Source: Alectoria sarmentosa (taxonomy: Eukaryota > Ascomycota > Lecanoromycetes > Lecanorales > Parmeliaceae). Taken from it: 18,908 nucleotides of DNA. Shown here piece by piece: positions 1-9,668 of the stretch. The position numbers and the translations under genes were made by a program. The stretch spans positions 1 to 18,908 of the forward strand of contig WOGZ01000497.1 of the NCBI GenBank assembly GCA_009733775.1. Direction: 5' to 3'. A model generated the notes under the pieces. That model was not told where the DNA came from, searched no databases, and saw only the letters and a program-made list of their open reading frames with translations. Position 1 is the stretch's first letter. Each line of letters starts with the position of its first letter.

Positions 1-900
1 ATAACGCAATTATAATAAAATAATTATAAATAAATCGTCGATAAAAGTTTATAAAACTTAAAAAGACCTGCATTTTTCGATAACTTTTTGATTTAAATTA
101 ATTTTTAATAATTATTATTCGTTTTTGATTTATTATAACGTTTTTAATAAACACGATAAATCTTAAAAATTCAATTTATTTAATATAAAATTAACATTTT
201 TTCAAATTAATATATAATTGAAATTAACGTAATCGTTTAAATATTTATTTAACGTGTTATTAATATTTTAACATATCGACGTTATAAATTAAAATAATAT
301 TTAAATATATTATATAAATAACATTCATTAAATTAATAAAAACTTTATTAATATATATTTAAAATGTAATTAAAGCATTAATTAATTTAAAAAGCATAAT
401 TAAATATTCGAAATAATTATAACGAGTTCGAAACGTAATTTTTTATTCATCGTTTTTTTTAATTTAAATTTTATAATAAATATTCTTTAAATTCAATTTC
501 GTAAAAATCTTAACGTTATATAAACGATTTAACGTTTTTATAATTAAAGATAATGAATATCGATTTTTAATAATTATCGCATTCAGTTTTTTATAATTTA
601 CACATAAATGCAATTCGTTATTTTTTTTTGAATATAAATAAAATCGACGCTTTTGCGAAAAAAGTCGAATATCAAATTCAATTTTTATAAAAAACATTTT
701 TCAAATATCGTCGTAATTTTAATAATTTTATTTGAAATAAATTATATAAAAGCTTATATAACGATTTTTTATCATTTTCAATTTTAATAATATAATTCTT
801 TTATTTAAATATAAATAAAACTTTAATTTTTTTTTTAAAAAAAACGTTTTTATATTTCAGCAATTTCTTAAGAATTTTTAAATTAAACACGTTTTTTTTT
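1..900 (-). pseudogene. Gypsy reverse transcriptase, inactivated
   Basis: An open piece at 697-464 contains LCVNYKKLNAIIIKNRY and KIFTKLNLKNIYYK, which match the RT block LCVDYRxLNxITIKNRYPLP and the catalytic FTKLDL. Past TAA codons the frame continues: FRTRY..EYL.M (about 440-390), then the YLDD site near 302-291 reads YLNI. Upstream, LYNLFQIKLLKLRRYL (about 745-690) fits the linker before RT. A run of nine T (621-629) marks a frame change: FAKASILFIFKKK lies in one frame before it and NNELHLCVNY in another after it. The catalytic Asp-to-Asn changes and stops make it non-functional. Confidence 0.85.
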
Positions 901-1560
901 TCGTTTCGCGTCGTCGCAGCGCACACGATTGCGAATACATTAAATTTTTTATCGATGTTCGCAACGAATTAATTAGATTTCTCAATTTAAATATTTTCAA
1001 AATTGATTTTAAATTTTTATTAAATCGTTTTAAAATTAAATAACATATATAATTATTTCAAAATAAATATATTCAAAATAACATTAAAATCTTTTTAATT
1101 AATAATATAAAATAATGTTTTACATTATTTATTTTGATTTCAATTGTTAATTAATTAATAATTTAACATATAAACGTTATAATAATATATATTTTAATCG
1201 TTTAACGTTTTCGACATCGATAAAATAACATTATTATAAAATTGTAAATTTTATTAAATTGTAAATGCTTATAATATTAATATAAATTTTAAAATTAAAT
1301 AAAATAACGAATTATTTTAATTTATTTTAAATCGTAATTCATTTTTTCGTAATAATAAAAGAAATAATTTTTATTTTTCGATTTTTTGATTTCGCTTTTG
1401 AGACGATTATAAAGTCGAATCGTTTTTTATCGTAATAATAACGATATAAATAATTAATTTACTTTTATTCGAATAATTAAATTTAATGTGACCTTTTTTA
1501 TTATAATGAAAATAAATAAGATTTTTATATTCGATTTCAAATTCGCTTTTTTATTTATTT
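1..1560 (-). mobile_element. RIP-degraded Ty3/gypsy LTR retrotransposon (gag end, protease, reverse transcriptase), runs off the left edge
   Basis: Reading the minus strand from 1,514 to 1, the gypsy order gag-PR-RT is recognisable despite many stops. A zinc knuckle C-x2-C-x4-H-x4-C (1514-1473) keeps its His, but its Cys codons are now Tyr (TAY from TGY). A possible protease region lies around 1,190-1,260 (weak). The pre-RT linker (about 900-720) and RT follow. Stops are mostly TAA, as expected from C-to-T on Gln/Arg codons and G-to-A on Trp codons. The rest of pol and the 3' LTR would lie left of the window. Upstream gag and the 5' LTR should lie right of 1,560, but I could not delimit them. 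Confidence 0.8.
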
Positions 1561-2640
1561 TCGTTATTTTTATAAATATATAAAATTTTTACATTATCGT
1601 CACGATTGAATTTATTAAATTTTAAAATTCGAAAATTTAAAAATAAAGCTTTTATATTTTTATTTTTAAAAAATTTAAAATTCGAATTATAAACGTTTTT
1701 TTCGCGCACGCGTTTAAAAATTCGTTTATATATAATAATTATAATAAAAAAAATTTTACGTTATTTAAATACATTATTATTATTCAAAATTCGATTTTTT
1801 AACGTAAATTGAAATTTTATAAAAAAAAAGTTGACTTTATATTTTTTTATTAAAAATAATAAATGAATTTTTAACTTTTTCAAATATGTTTTAAAAATTG
1901 TGATCTTTTGATTAAATTTTTATTTAATTTTTTTTCATTTTTTATAAACGAATAAACGACGATTAATCGAATTAACGATAAGATTAAATAAAAAATATTT
2001 AAAACTTTTATACGTTATATCGATAAAATTCTTTTTTTTATATTCGATATATTATTAATTATTAACATTATTCTTTAAAAACTTTATATAATAAACAATT
2101 TTTAAGATATCGATAATAAAATATTTAAGAATTTTAATGAAAATAATTTTCGCATCGCGGAATCAACGCATATATTTTTTTTTATTTTTATTTTAATAAA
2201 ATTTCAATTTTTCGAGATAAACAATTTTGATTTTAAAAATAAATATTTTCGTTAAAAACGAGATCGCGAGCGTAATAATTAATATTTCGATTATAAACGA
2301 AATTATAAACGTAATAATTAACGTTTTTTTAATAATATTTTACGAGCTCTTATTGCGAAACTCATTATTACGAATTTTTAACGCAAAAAGTTCGCGTTTT
2401 TATTAAAAATAACGATTTTTCTTTTTAACACATTTAAGACGTTTTTTAAAATTAATTTTCTTTTTAAAAATAAACTCTCGAAATTCGTTAACGCTATTTA
2501 AACGTTTATTTTAATTATTTTCGATTTTAAATATTCGATTTTTAAATGAAATCGATATCGCAGCAATATTAAATCTTTTTTTTCGAAAGATTTAAAAAAT
2601 TAAAATTATAAAACGTATTATTTACGTCGTTAAATAAACG
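1561..2640. other. A+T-rich, RIP-like DNA; probably gag and 5' end of the left gypsy element, not resolved
   Basis: There is no open frame of useful length. By position this should hold the remaining gag frame of the minus-strand gypsy element, but I could not recognise gag or find LTR ends. Residual C is largely in CpG. No RNA gene or regulatory site is supported. Confidence 0.35.
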
Positions 2641-2917
2641 TAAATAAATAAATATATATAAAAGACGTAATGTTATTAATGAGTTTAATAATTAAATTAT
2701 GTGATAAAATTAATTTTTAAGAATTAAAAGAAAATTTCGAAGTATATTAAATAAATATATGTTTATTAAGCATTTTTATCAACGAAATAATTGCGAAATT
2801 AATTTAATTGAACTTGAACTTTATAGCTTTTATGAAAATTTATTAAAATAACGTCACGATAGCGCATATTTTATATAAAACGTATACGACTATTCGATTT
2901 AACAAAATGTTCATTTT

Positions 2918-3172
2918 TAATTTAAGTAATAAGTTTAAACGGCGATCGATAAATTTGATATATCATTAATTAATTATTTTAATAAACTCGAATTTACACG
3001 ACGATCGATAAATTTGATTTATCGTTAATTGATTTATTTTTAATAAATTTTGAAGTTAATAATTTTTAGAAAAATTGTTTATTTCGATTTAAATAAGAAG
3101 TTTAATAACGATTAATATAATTTCGACACGTTATTAATTAATTATTTTAATAAATTTTGAAATTAATTGCTC
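2918..3172 (+). repeat. Degenerate tandem repeat, three copies
   Basis: The phrase [G/A]CGATCGATAAATTTGAT followed by ATTAATTAATTATTTTAATAAA begins near 2,942 and 3,001 (59 bp apart). A third, more mutated copy begins near 3,107. The first and third copies also share the preceding AAGTTTAA phrase (about 166 bp apart). Differences are mainly transitions. Confidence 0.6.
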
Positions 3173-3183
3173 TCAGCGATTAA

Positions 3184-3223
3184 GACGTATTTATTTAATT
3201 ATTTTTAATTGAATAAATACGTC
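3184..3223. repeat. Inverted repeat (12-bp perfect arms, 16-nt loop)
   Basis: The arms GACGTATTTATT (3184-3195) and AATAAATACGTC (3212-3223) are exact reverse complements. The flanks CTCAGCG and CGATGAG are also loosely complementary, so the stem may originally have been longer. It could be a foldback element remnant. Confidence 0.7.
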
Positions 3224-3706
3224 GCACGATGAGAATATGCATTAATTAAATATAATTTTAAAGATTTAAAAATTGTCTTTTTTAATTAACGTGACGTTTT
3301 TATTGATTAAGATGTATAATTTAATTTTTATAATCACGTCGTTAATAAAATTAATATTTTTAATAAAGATTGAAATTCGTTTAAAGTTAACGTTTAAATG
3401 TGTTTCGAGTCGAAACTTCGAGATGATATTATTTCATCGATATGATAATAAATCGAATGTCTTTTAACGCTTTAAGACTTTTATAATGTTTTATAATAAT
3501 ATGCTCGCACAAAGTGTTTTTATAAAATAAAGATAAAGTTTTATAATTTGAGACGATTTATGAATTGATATATGCAAAGCATATCGATAAAATAAATATT
3601 AAATTATTAAACGAAGCTCGATCGATCGAGTTTATAATTTGTTAAAAGTAAGTGATAGATTATTTGATTAAGATGTTATATAAAATATAAGATTTATTAA
3701 GTTTAC

Positions 3707-3724
3707 ACCCGACGACAGTCGGGT
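3707..3724. repeat. GC-rich perfect hairpin (7-bp stem ACCCGAC/GTCGGGT, 4-nt loop)
   Basis: ACCCGAC (3707-3713), loop GACA, GTCGGGT (3718-3724). Its C and G content, including CpC and GpG steps, is out of place in the surrounding DNA. It lies about 30 bp upstream of the plus-strand gypsy-like fragment. It might be an element terminus (Helitron 3' ends carry such a hairpin), but no CTRR end is clear. Confidence 0.7.
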
Positions 3725-3739
3725 AGGAAAAGTGAAACG

Positions 3740-3830
3740 AACTTAATTATTTTAATAAATTCGTTTCGCCTTTATTTATCTTAAATATTATAAATTTAAT
3801 TTATAAATTTTAATTTGTTCGTTTAATAAA
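3740..3830 (+). mobile_element. Short gypsy-like pol fragment, inverted copy of 14,316-14,377
   Basis: Positions 3756-3817 align without gaps to the minus strand of 14377-14316. There are 10 differences in 62 positions, and every one is C-to-T or G-to-A in this copy. In the right-hand copy this sequence runs in frame into gypsy RNase H, so this is probably the same pol region in plus orientation. Beyond about 3,830 the match fades. Confidence 0.6.
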
Positions 3831-4499
3831 ATAATAATATTAATAAATAATTTTAATATTATTATTATTTATTATAAATAAAAATCTTTTTAAAAATATA
3901 TAACTTAAATTATTATTAATTAAGAAATTTGTTTATTAAAATATATACATTATTAAATCGTTTATTTAACGATTTTTAAGTCTTAATAAAATCTTTTTAC
4001 TTAACGATTTTTAATATATATATAAGTAATTTCGATTTATTTATTATCGTTATTATTATTAATCTTTTTCGATTAAAAATAATTATTAATTAAAATTTTC
4101 GAAAATATAAAATAAATAATAAATATATTTCTTCGATTTTTATAACGTTGAAATATCGCTTTAAAAAAAAGATATTATAAACGTATTTTACATTTTTAAT
4201 ATTATACTTTTTTAACATTATTTAATTAAGTTTACGTGTTTTAATAAAAGCATTTACATTTATATAATTACTTTTTTTATATATATTTTTTTATCACTTA
4301 ATTATTTTATTTAATACATTTATATAATATAATTTTATATTAATTTTAACACATTTTATAAAGTTTTTAACGATAACATAATTTTAGAAATTTGCATATT
4401 ATTATATACGTAAAATAAAAGTATCGAAATCGACGTTTGTTTAATCGTTAAAAAATGAATTCAAAATTATTGTTATTAATTTAATGTAAAGAAAAAGAA
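3831..4499. other. A+T-rich RIP-like DNA, no gene seen
   Basis: There is no useful open frame and no recognisable domain. The phrase TTAACGATTTTTAAGTCTT near 3,965 resembles the repeat cluster at 10,880-11,090. Composition changes abruptly to normal at about 4,500. Confidence 0.4.
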
Positions 4500-5019
4500 T
4501 GTATAAGTGATGTTTTATAAAGCGCGAGATCTTGAAGATTTTCGGCCTTATTTCGATTACGTGCGGGGTTTATATCTGATCGGGTTAACGCCTTGGTATC
4601 AGCTAATTGAATTAGGGGGGTATACGCCTAACAGACATGGGGGTATGCGCCTATTGGACAGGGGGTATACGCGTAATGCGAGCCTTTTATATACCGTCAT
4701 AGCCCTTCGCTAAGGTAGGCAGACTTGTTTTACTTTGCCCTACATGTTTGCATGCTCGTGGTTTGGAACCACAATAGCTACCAAGCTGAAGACTTCTAAT
4801 CTCTAAGCAGCCGAGTTTGGCGCTGTGGGCATAACGGCATGTGGACGTGCTATAGCCACTGTCTCTCTAGGGTTTGATGTTTCAGTGCTTTAAGCTATCA
4901 ACCATACCTAAAAGGTCGAGCTACGCAATGCAGGGGAAGACTTTGCTCTGGGGCCTCCTCACTAAGTACAGCAAACCTTAAGTATCGTCATTTGCAAGCC
5001 TTTGTCTTCGTCTTCGCCT
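4500..5019. other. 3' flank of the gene up to the edge of the normal-composition island; no gene seen
   Basis: This stretch is unique-looking DNA of normal composition, presumably 3' untranslated plus intergenic sequence. I saw no AATAAA signal on the minus strand. It contains a hairpin (GTGGTT, loop TGG, AACCAC at 4758-4772) and the G-rich tandem repeat listed separately. The 68-codon plus-strand frame at 4507-4713 runs through that repeat and resembles nothing I know. Confidence 0.5.
4615..4680 (+). repeat. Three G-rich tandem units of 22-23 bp (core GGGGGTATRCGC)
   Basis: Units begin at 4616, 4639 and 4661, each starting GGGGGTAT[A/G]CGC. The second halves diverge. A weaker related phrase (CGGGGTTTATA) lies just upstream near 4564. 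The array sits about 120 bp inside the left border of the normal-composition island, downstream of the gene. Confidence 0.75.
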
Positions 5020-7371
5020 TCAATTTGCCTTTTGGTCTCCGTTTACTGCCTGCATGTCTTTTGCCAAAAAACCCTTTTCTCCGAGATGAAGGATGGCTTC
5101 CATAATCTCCTGGTCCTCTTGCTCTTTCTCTTGCTCTACAAGCTAGACGAGCACGTTGTCAGCCCACATATGACAGCCAAGATCTGACATTGAGCATGCC
5201 GACTCACTCGCTGATAGAGTCCGATCCTCTCCTTTCGTCCCTCAGCTCGTTTGACCTCCTGGATCCCTGACCCACGTCTTCCCCTTTCTGGCAATTCGTG
5301 CAAATATTTACAGCGGCTGCCTCGTTTGCAGAGACCTTTGTGGAGGAATTCTCGGCATATCTGCTTCGGCTTTGCACGCCTTGGAGGCGTAACTCTCTCG
5401 GGGTTAGTTCGCTTGATGGAAGCCTGGTCGGGAGCCTCATCGTCACTGTCATTGTCGGAAGACGAACCGCTTGAAGATGTAACATCTTCAGAGTCTGTCG
5501 AAGAAGAGTCGGAGCTCGAATCCGAGAAGGAGACCCTTGAATCTTGGATCGACCGGTCCATGTCACGCAAGGAGTACCCATCGCCCTCTTGCCCGATCGA
5601 AGAATTCAATTGATCAGCGGTACCATCTGCGTAAAGAGCTTTAGGTAGAGGACTTCGTTCTTCATCCGCCAATGTCGGCTGCGACAGGGGTGTCAAAGGA
5701 TCGGGCATTATACCTGCGACTTCCTGAAGCTTTAGCTTTACTAGGTTGGTATCTTCAATCTTCGCGTTGCCAGGTCCATCGCTATCTGATCGCTTTCTTT
5801 TCTTGTTTTCGTTGCCTAGGGCTGATATATCCGGTCTGCCCACTGTCGTATTTCGTTCTACCTTGTGTTTGAGTGCCTTAGCTTCTGCTCTGACAATGCG
5901 TCTTTCTTCCTTCTCGAGCTGTTTTCGAAGTTTCTCCACTTTGCGCTTAGATTTCGCCGCCGCTTCTTCGGGCGCGTTGTCACCCTTCTTTCGCAGCCTC
6001 TCGCATTCTGTCTTCTGCTTCTGTCTTTCGCTGACCTCCGCTCTGTTCTTTTCTTGGACATCTCTACGAACTTGATTGGTTGCTCTTTGTTGCTCTTCAC
6101 GCAGCCGCTTGCCCTCTGCAATTTCCGCAGCGCGGGCTTTAGTTGGAAATCTCTTCTTGCGTTCTTCTATCCAGGCTGTGATATCTGACAAAGATTGTAG
6201 GGTGGAAGTACGACCTTTGTAGTCGAATTGTAAACTATGGAGACGTCAGCAAGCTAGGGCTGGTAGGTGTTTCCAATTGATAAGCTTACAGCTGAGGACC
6301 TTGATCAGAGTCCGCAGCCACGGCGGCAAGTCTGGCCTCTTCGTCTGCATCGTCTTCCTCCGCTTCACTGGACTCATGCTCTTCTGCTTTGGGAGTTAGG
6401 CCCAGCTGGTTATATTTTCGCTTTTTTTTCTTGGGTTTTCTAGTGTTTTGGAGAAGCACCGGTGGTTTCCTAGGAAGAGGAAGTGGACTTCCAAAGCTAG
6501 GCACTGCGGGTGCAACTTGAGTTTGGTGGTGGTGGTTTCGTGGTCTGCCGAAAGCTTCTCCATGTCCACGTTTTTGGCCTCGCCCGCGGTGTCCTGGAAA
6601 AGATTTTGGAGATTCGTGATGGACAGAAGGGAAAGCCATGGGAGAGCTGTGTCGATAAGGTGAATCGTTCCCGTTCGATAATCCATGTTGATATGCGTTG
6701 GTTCCATTTGCCATCAGCTGGGCGTATTGCTGGGTCTGGGGATCATTTGGCTGTGCATCAAAGCCCATGCGAATCGGCGGACCCATTAGTACAGGCTGAC
6801 CAGCACGCGAATTTGTTTGGAACGACTTTTTGTTTTGAGTCGTGGGCAATAGCGCTTGGATAGTAGGGAGTGAGGGACTGTAATTATGCGAAGGATACTG
6901 CTGTTGCCGATTGTAATCATGTAGAGAGCTACTTCCATTTGCAGAACATGCTGATTGCGGTGGTCGGGCATTCGTTGGAAAGGCTACGGTTGGCTGGCCA
7001 TGGCCTTGACGCAAGTCGAGGGGATATTGAGGGAGCTGAACCGGCGGATAATTGGGCAGAGGATATCCAATTTTTCTATGATCATTTGTCTGAACATTGT
7101 AATCCATATCTAGCGGTGAGGATTGCCTGTTGTCTACACCCAAGGACGAGGTGCCGTAGCTGGAATTCGACTGGGAGGAGCTAAAGCGTCCACCTCTTGG
7201 ACCACTTCGATTTTGACCACGGCCATGTCCTCGATTGCCATGATCTCCTCTAATTCCTCTGTTTCTAAAACCATTGGAGCCCGCGAAAAGCTGGGACACC
7301 CCAGGGTAGCTTTGAGAAGCCTTGGGCGGCGCTGGGGGAGGTGGAGGGAAGGTGAATTGGAGACCGCTCAT
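5020..7371 (-). CDS. NUFIP1/Rsa1-type CCCH zinc finger protein, three exons: join of 7371-6290, 6234-5208 and 5142-5020
   Basis: Predicted 743 residues. Seen: a proline-rich start (1-17), a Gly/Arg/Asn-rich RGG-like stretch (about 36-63), a long low-complexity Pro/Gln/Asn/Ser region, a basic cluster KPKKKKRK (312-319, likely nuclear signal) and an acidic run (330-345). Next comes the diagnostic block GRTSTLQ followed by ITAWIEERKKRFPTKAR (about 368-395), a highly charged probable coiled coil (about 385-490), an acidic Ser-rich region (about 593-628) and a C-x8-C-x5-C-x3-H zinc finger (Cys654, 663, 669, His673). The end is ERIGLYQR joined to a Glu/Gln-rich helix. Known: the W-I-x-E-R-K-x-x-F-P-T block marks NUFIP1 (yeast Rsa1), a nuclear factor that bridges Snu13/15.5K with R2TP in box C/D snoRNP assembly; many fungal members carry a C-terminal CCCH finger. 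Inferred: same role here. The start ATG at 7371 has A at -3. Only the spliced model keeps the family block and the C-terminal helix in one frame. Confidence 0.87.
5143..5207 (-). other. Intron 2 of the NUFIP1-type gene (65 nt)
   Basis: On the minus strand the donor is GTGAGT at 5207, the branch CTGAC lies at 5162-5158, and the acceptor TCTAG ends at 5143. It is a phase 0 junction: GLYQR (ending at residue 703) continues as LVEQEKEQEDQEIMEAIL. Unspliced reading instead gives an unrelated tail that ends at 5136. The spliced tail is the acidic helix expected after the zinc finger in fungal relatives, and it ends at TGA 5022-5020. Confidence 0.85.
6235..6289 (-). other. Intron 1 of the NUFIP1-type gene (55 nt)
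   Basis: On the minus strand the donor is GTAAGC at 6289, the branch motif CTGAC lies at 6249-6245, and the acceptor ATAG ends at 6235, 10 nt after the branch. Without splicing, exon 1 meets TAA at 6288-6286, inside the donor. Splicing joins CT to T (Leu361) and leads straight into the LQFDYKGRTSTLQ block that precedes the WIEERKKRFPT motif. This is typical of short ascomycete introns. Confidence 0.88.
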
Positions 7372-7680
7372 CTTCGCGTGGTCTTCCAGCTCTCAGATGA
7401 GAATGAGGTGACATCAAGTTGCACCCTGTGTTTCCGCAAGCTCATGGGATCCTTATCACTCAACCGAGGAAATCACGAAGTCCAAAAAGATCCCTGGTAC
7501 GTGCATCGTTTAAATGTTACGTCCGGCAGCGCTTAATTTTCAACTGACAGGCGCGACAAGCTCACAGCTATATGAGCTAATGCATTTAGCGTGTTCAAAA
7601 ACAATTCGATTTCTTGGCATCTGCGTTTGGTGCACCAACACCCTGATTTTGTATATCAAAACCATCAATCCTTAATGAAA
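7372..7680 (-). promoter_or_regulatory. 5' flank and probable promoter of the NUFIP1-type gene
   Basis: About 310 bases of normal-composition DNA lie between the start codon and the A+T-rich arm. No supported gene is present. Visible motifs are a perfect 12-bp palindrome TTGGTGCACCAA at 7627-7638, an inverted repeat AGCTCA/TGAGCT (7559-7564 and 7573-7578, 8-nt spacer), and a GATAAG sequence on the minus strand near 7455. No convincing TATA box was found. The promoter role is inferred from position only. Confidence 0.45.
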
Positions 7681-8589
7681 TTAATCTTTCGTTTTTGAAT
7701 AATATATTTGAAGCTCGAATTCGATTTATATAAATTAATTAAAGTGTTACAAGCTATTTTTTATAATTATTAATTTCTTTAATCGTTATATAAGCTTCGA
7801 ACTTTTACGCTTTTATTAAAAATTTATTATCATCGTCGAAAAATTACATTATTATCGCATTATATTATATATATAAAGGCGTAATATATAAATATACGAC
7901 GCATTTAATTCACGTTATTATAATATCTTCGATCGTTTTCGCAAATTTATTATTATTATTAAAAAAAGCTTTTTCAAATATTAAGATAAACATTTTTAAA
8001 TATATCGAAATAAATTAATTGCGTTTTTTTTAAAAAAAATTAAATTTAACAATTAATTATAAATTATAATTAATCGATTTTGAAAAAAATATCGTTTAAG
8101 TCGTAAATAAATATAAAAAACGAGATTATAAAATACGTAATTATATATTATATAATAAATTATAATATTTAATTTTAATGCGAAACAATTAATATTTTTA
8201 AATAAATCGTTATTTAAAATATAAATAAAATGAAAATATATAATTTACGAATTAATTAAACAATTTATTTAATAACAAAACGATATGCGAAAAGACGATA
8301 TTTGAAACAATTTATTAATATATACAATCGATAAATATTTACTTTACATAATTATTCGTTTAAATTATTTTAACGATAATGTTTTTTATAATTAAATAGT
8401 TAATAAACTTTTATTTTATTATAATTCGTATTTAAAATTACGAAATATTATTTATTTATATAATGTTAATTTTTATTTCGTTAATCGAATTCGTTAAATT
8501 ATAAAAAAAAAGAAATATTTACTTTTATTTTTTTTATTTTTTTTATTTATTAAATTATAATTTTATTAAACTTATATTTAATATACTTA

Positions 8590-8930
8590 AAACTTAAATA
8601 TAACGATATTTTAAAATCTTTCGCGAGATATTTAAAGAGAACTTCGACGAATTTTTAATGTATAAAATTGAAAATAATGATTATAAGAAAAAAATTAAAA
8701 AACATTTTTATTATTATGCTAAAAAATATATATCTTAAAACGATTATAAAGTTTTTTAATTAAAATTTAACGTATAAAAAACGCTTTCGAAAAAGAAATC
8801 GAATTAAATTTTTTATTATATAATTAAATGCGTAAGCGAATAATTTAAAAAAGAGATTATATTAAAAAAACTCGTATATAAAAGAAGAAAGTATATAAGA
8901 AAAAATTATATATAATAATTTATAATAAAA
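8590..8930 (+). pseudogene. Protein-like frame interrupted only by TAA stops, identity unknown
   Basis: One plus-strand frame reads through as a charged, Lys/Tyr-rich protein containing FREIFKENFDEFLMYKIEN and, further on, CVSEQFKKEIILKKLVYK. Its only interruptions are TAA codons, the pattern RIP produces from Gln, Arg and Trp codons. I do not recognise the family; it is probably transposon-derived. Chance openness in A+T-rich DNA cannot be excluded. Confidence 0.3.
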
Positions 8931-9668
8931 ACGTCGCAAAATAATCATAAAATTTAATCGTAAAAAATATTTAATTTATAAAATAATATAATATAAATAA
9001 GATATTATTAAAAAATTAATTTTTAAATATTTATATATATTTTTAATTTATAAATTTAATTTAATTTTATTGCAATAAATAACGTTTCAAAATCGTTAAA
9101 TATAATTCTTTTATATAAATCTTTAAATTATTTTTTATATAAGTTTTTTATATCGATTTTTTTCTTATATAATTCTCTTTTATATAATTTCATTATTATT
9201 TAAATTTATCTTTTTACGATTTATGCGCATTTCTCAAATTAATTATAAATTTAAAAAAGTTTATATATCACGCGTTATAATTTCTTAAATTTACGTATAT
9301 TATTACGTAAACGATTTATAATTCGTTTAATATTTTTAACGCAATTACTCGTATATATAATCGCGAAAATGATTTTATTATTTATTTATAATTATTAATT
9401 TTTAACATTTCTTTATTTATTATCATTTTAATTTTCGCAAAGTATATTCTTTATTAATATTTTTTATTATATAAAATTTTCAATTTTAAAAGTCTTTAAA
9501 AATCGAAACTTTTTCGTTTTTTTCGACGATCGAATTTAAATAATATTAAAAAAAGAAACTTTGTTAATATATTATTAAATCGAGGTTTTAATTAAAATTA
9601 TAAAAAAAAGATAAAAATTAAAAAGAAAAAAAGTTAATATTATAAAAGTAATTAATACGATGCGTATA

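Larger units (their letters stand above)
2641..3740. other. A+T-rich DNA with degenerate repeats and hairpins; no gene recognised
   Basis: It contains a degenerate tandem repeat (about 2,918-3,172), a long-armed hairpin (3,184-3,223), a short stem ATATGC-AAA-GCATAT near 3,572, a perfect 14-bp palindrome CTCGATCGATCGAG (3,617-3,630), and a GC-rich hairpin at 3,707-3,724. A 64-codon plus-strand frame at 3273-3467 resembles no protein I know. It could be LTR or other element-end sequence, but no paired copy is visible. Confidence 0.4.

Noticed and set aside
3273..3467. 64-codon plus-strand ORF
   Set aside because: Ile/Leu/Phe-rich by composition in RIP-like DNA, and no family recognised.
1..4500. 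Mitochondrial DNA, because of the extreme A+T content
   Set aside because: There are no mitochondrial genes, tRNAs or rRNAs; instead there are decayed nuclear LTR elements with transition-only changes and a spliceosomal-intron gene alongside.
4507..4713. 68-codon plus-strand ORF
   Set aside because: Much of it is the G-rich tandem repeat read as protein; no known similarity.
5002..5187. 61-codon plus-strand ORF with hydrophobic Leu runs
   Set aside because: It is antisense to exon 3 and intron 2.
5251..6188. Plus-strand and alternate-frame ORFs across exon 2 (for example 5251-5613, 5746-6075, 5865-6188, and minus 5204-5581, 5858-6121)
   Set aside because: They are shadows of the NUFIP1-type gene: no recognisable domains, and they overlap the real coding frame.
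5136..6191. Separate minus-strand protein ending TTCSSSL
   Set aside because: It has no ATG at its start (TTG) and its last 24 codons are intron 2; splicing gives the expected family ends.
6396..7536. ORFs over exon 1 and the promoter (for example minus 6396-6707, plus 6510-6863, 6870-7184, 7123-7536)
   Set aside because: They lie antisense or out of frame to exon 1, without domain signal; the 137-codon plus frame is mostly antisense to the exon.
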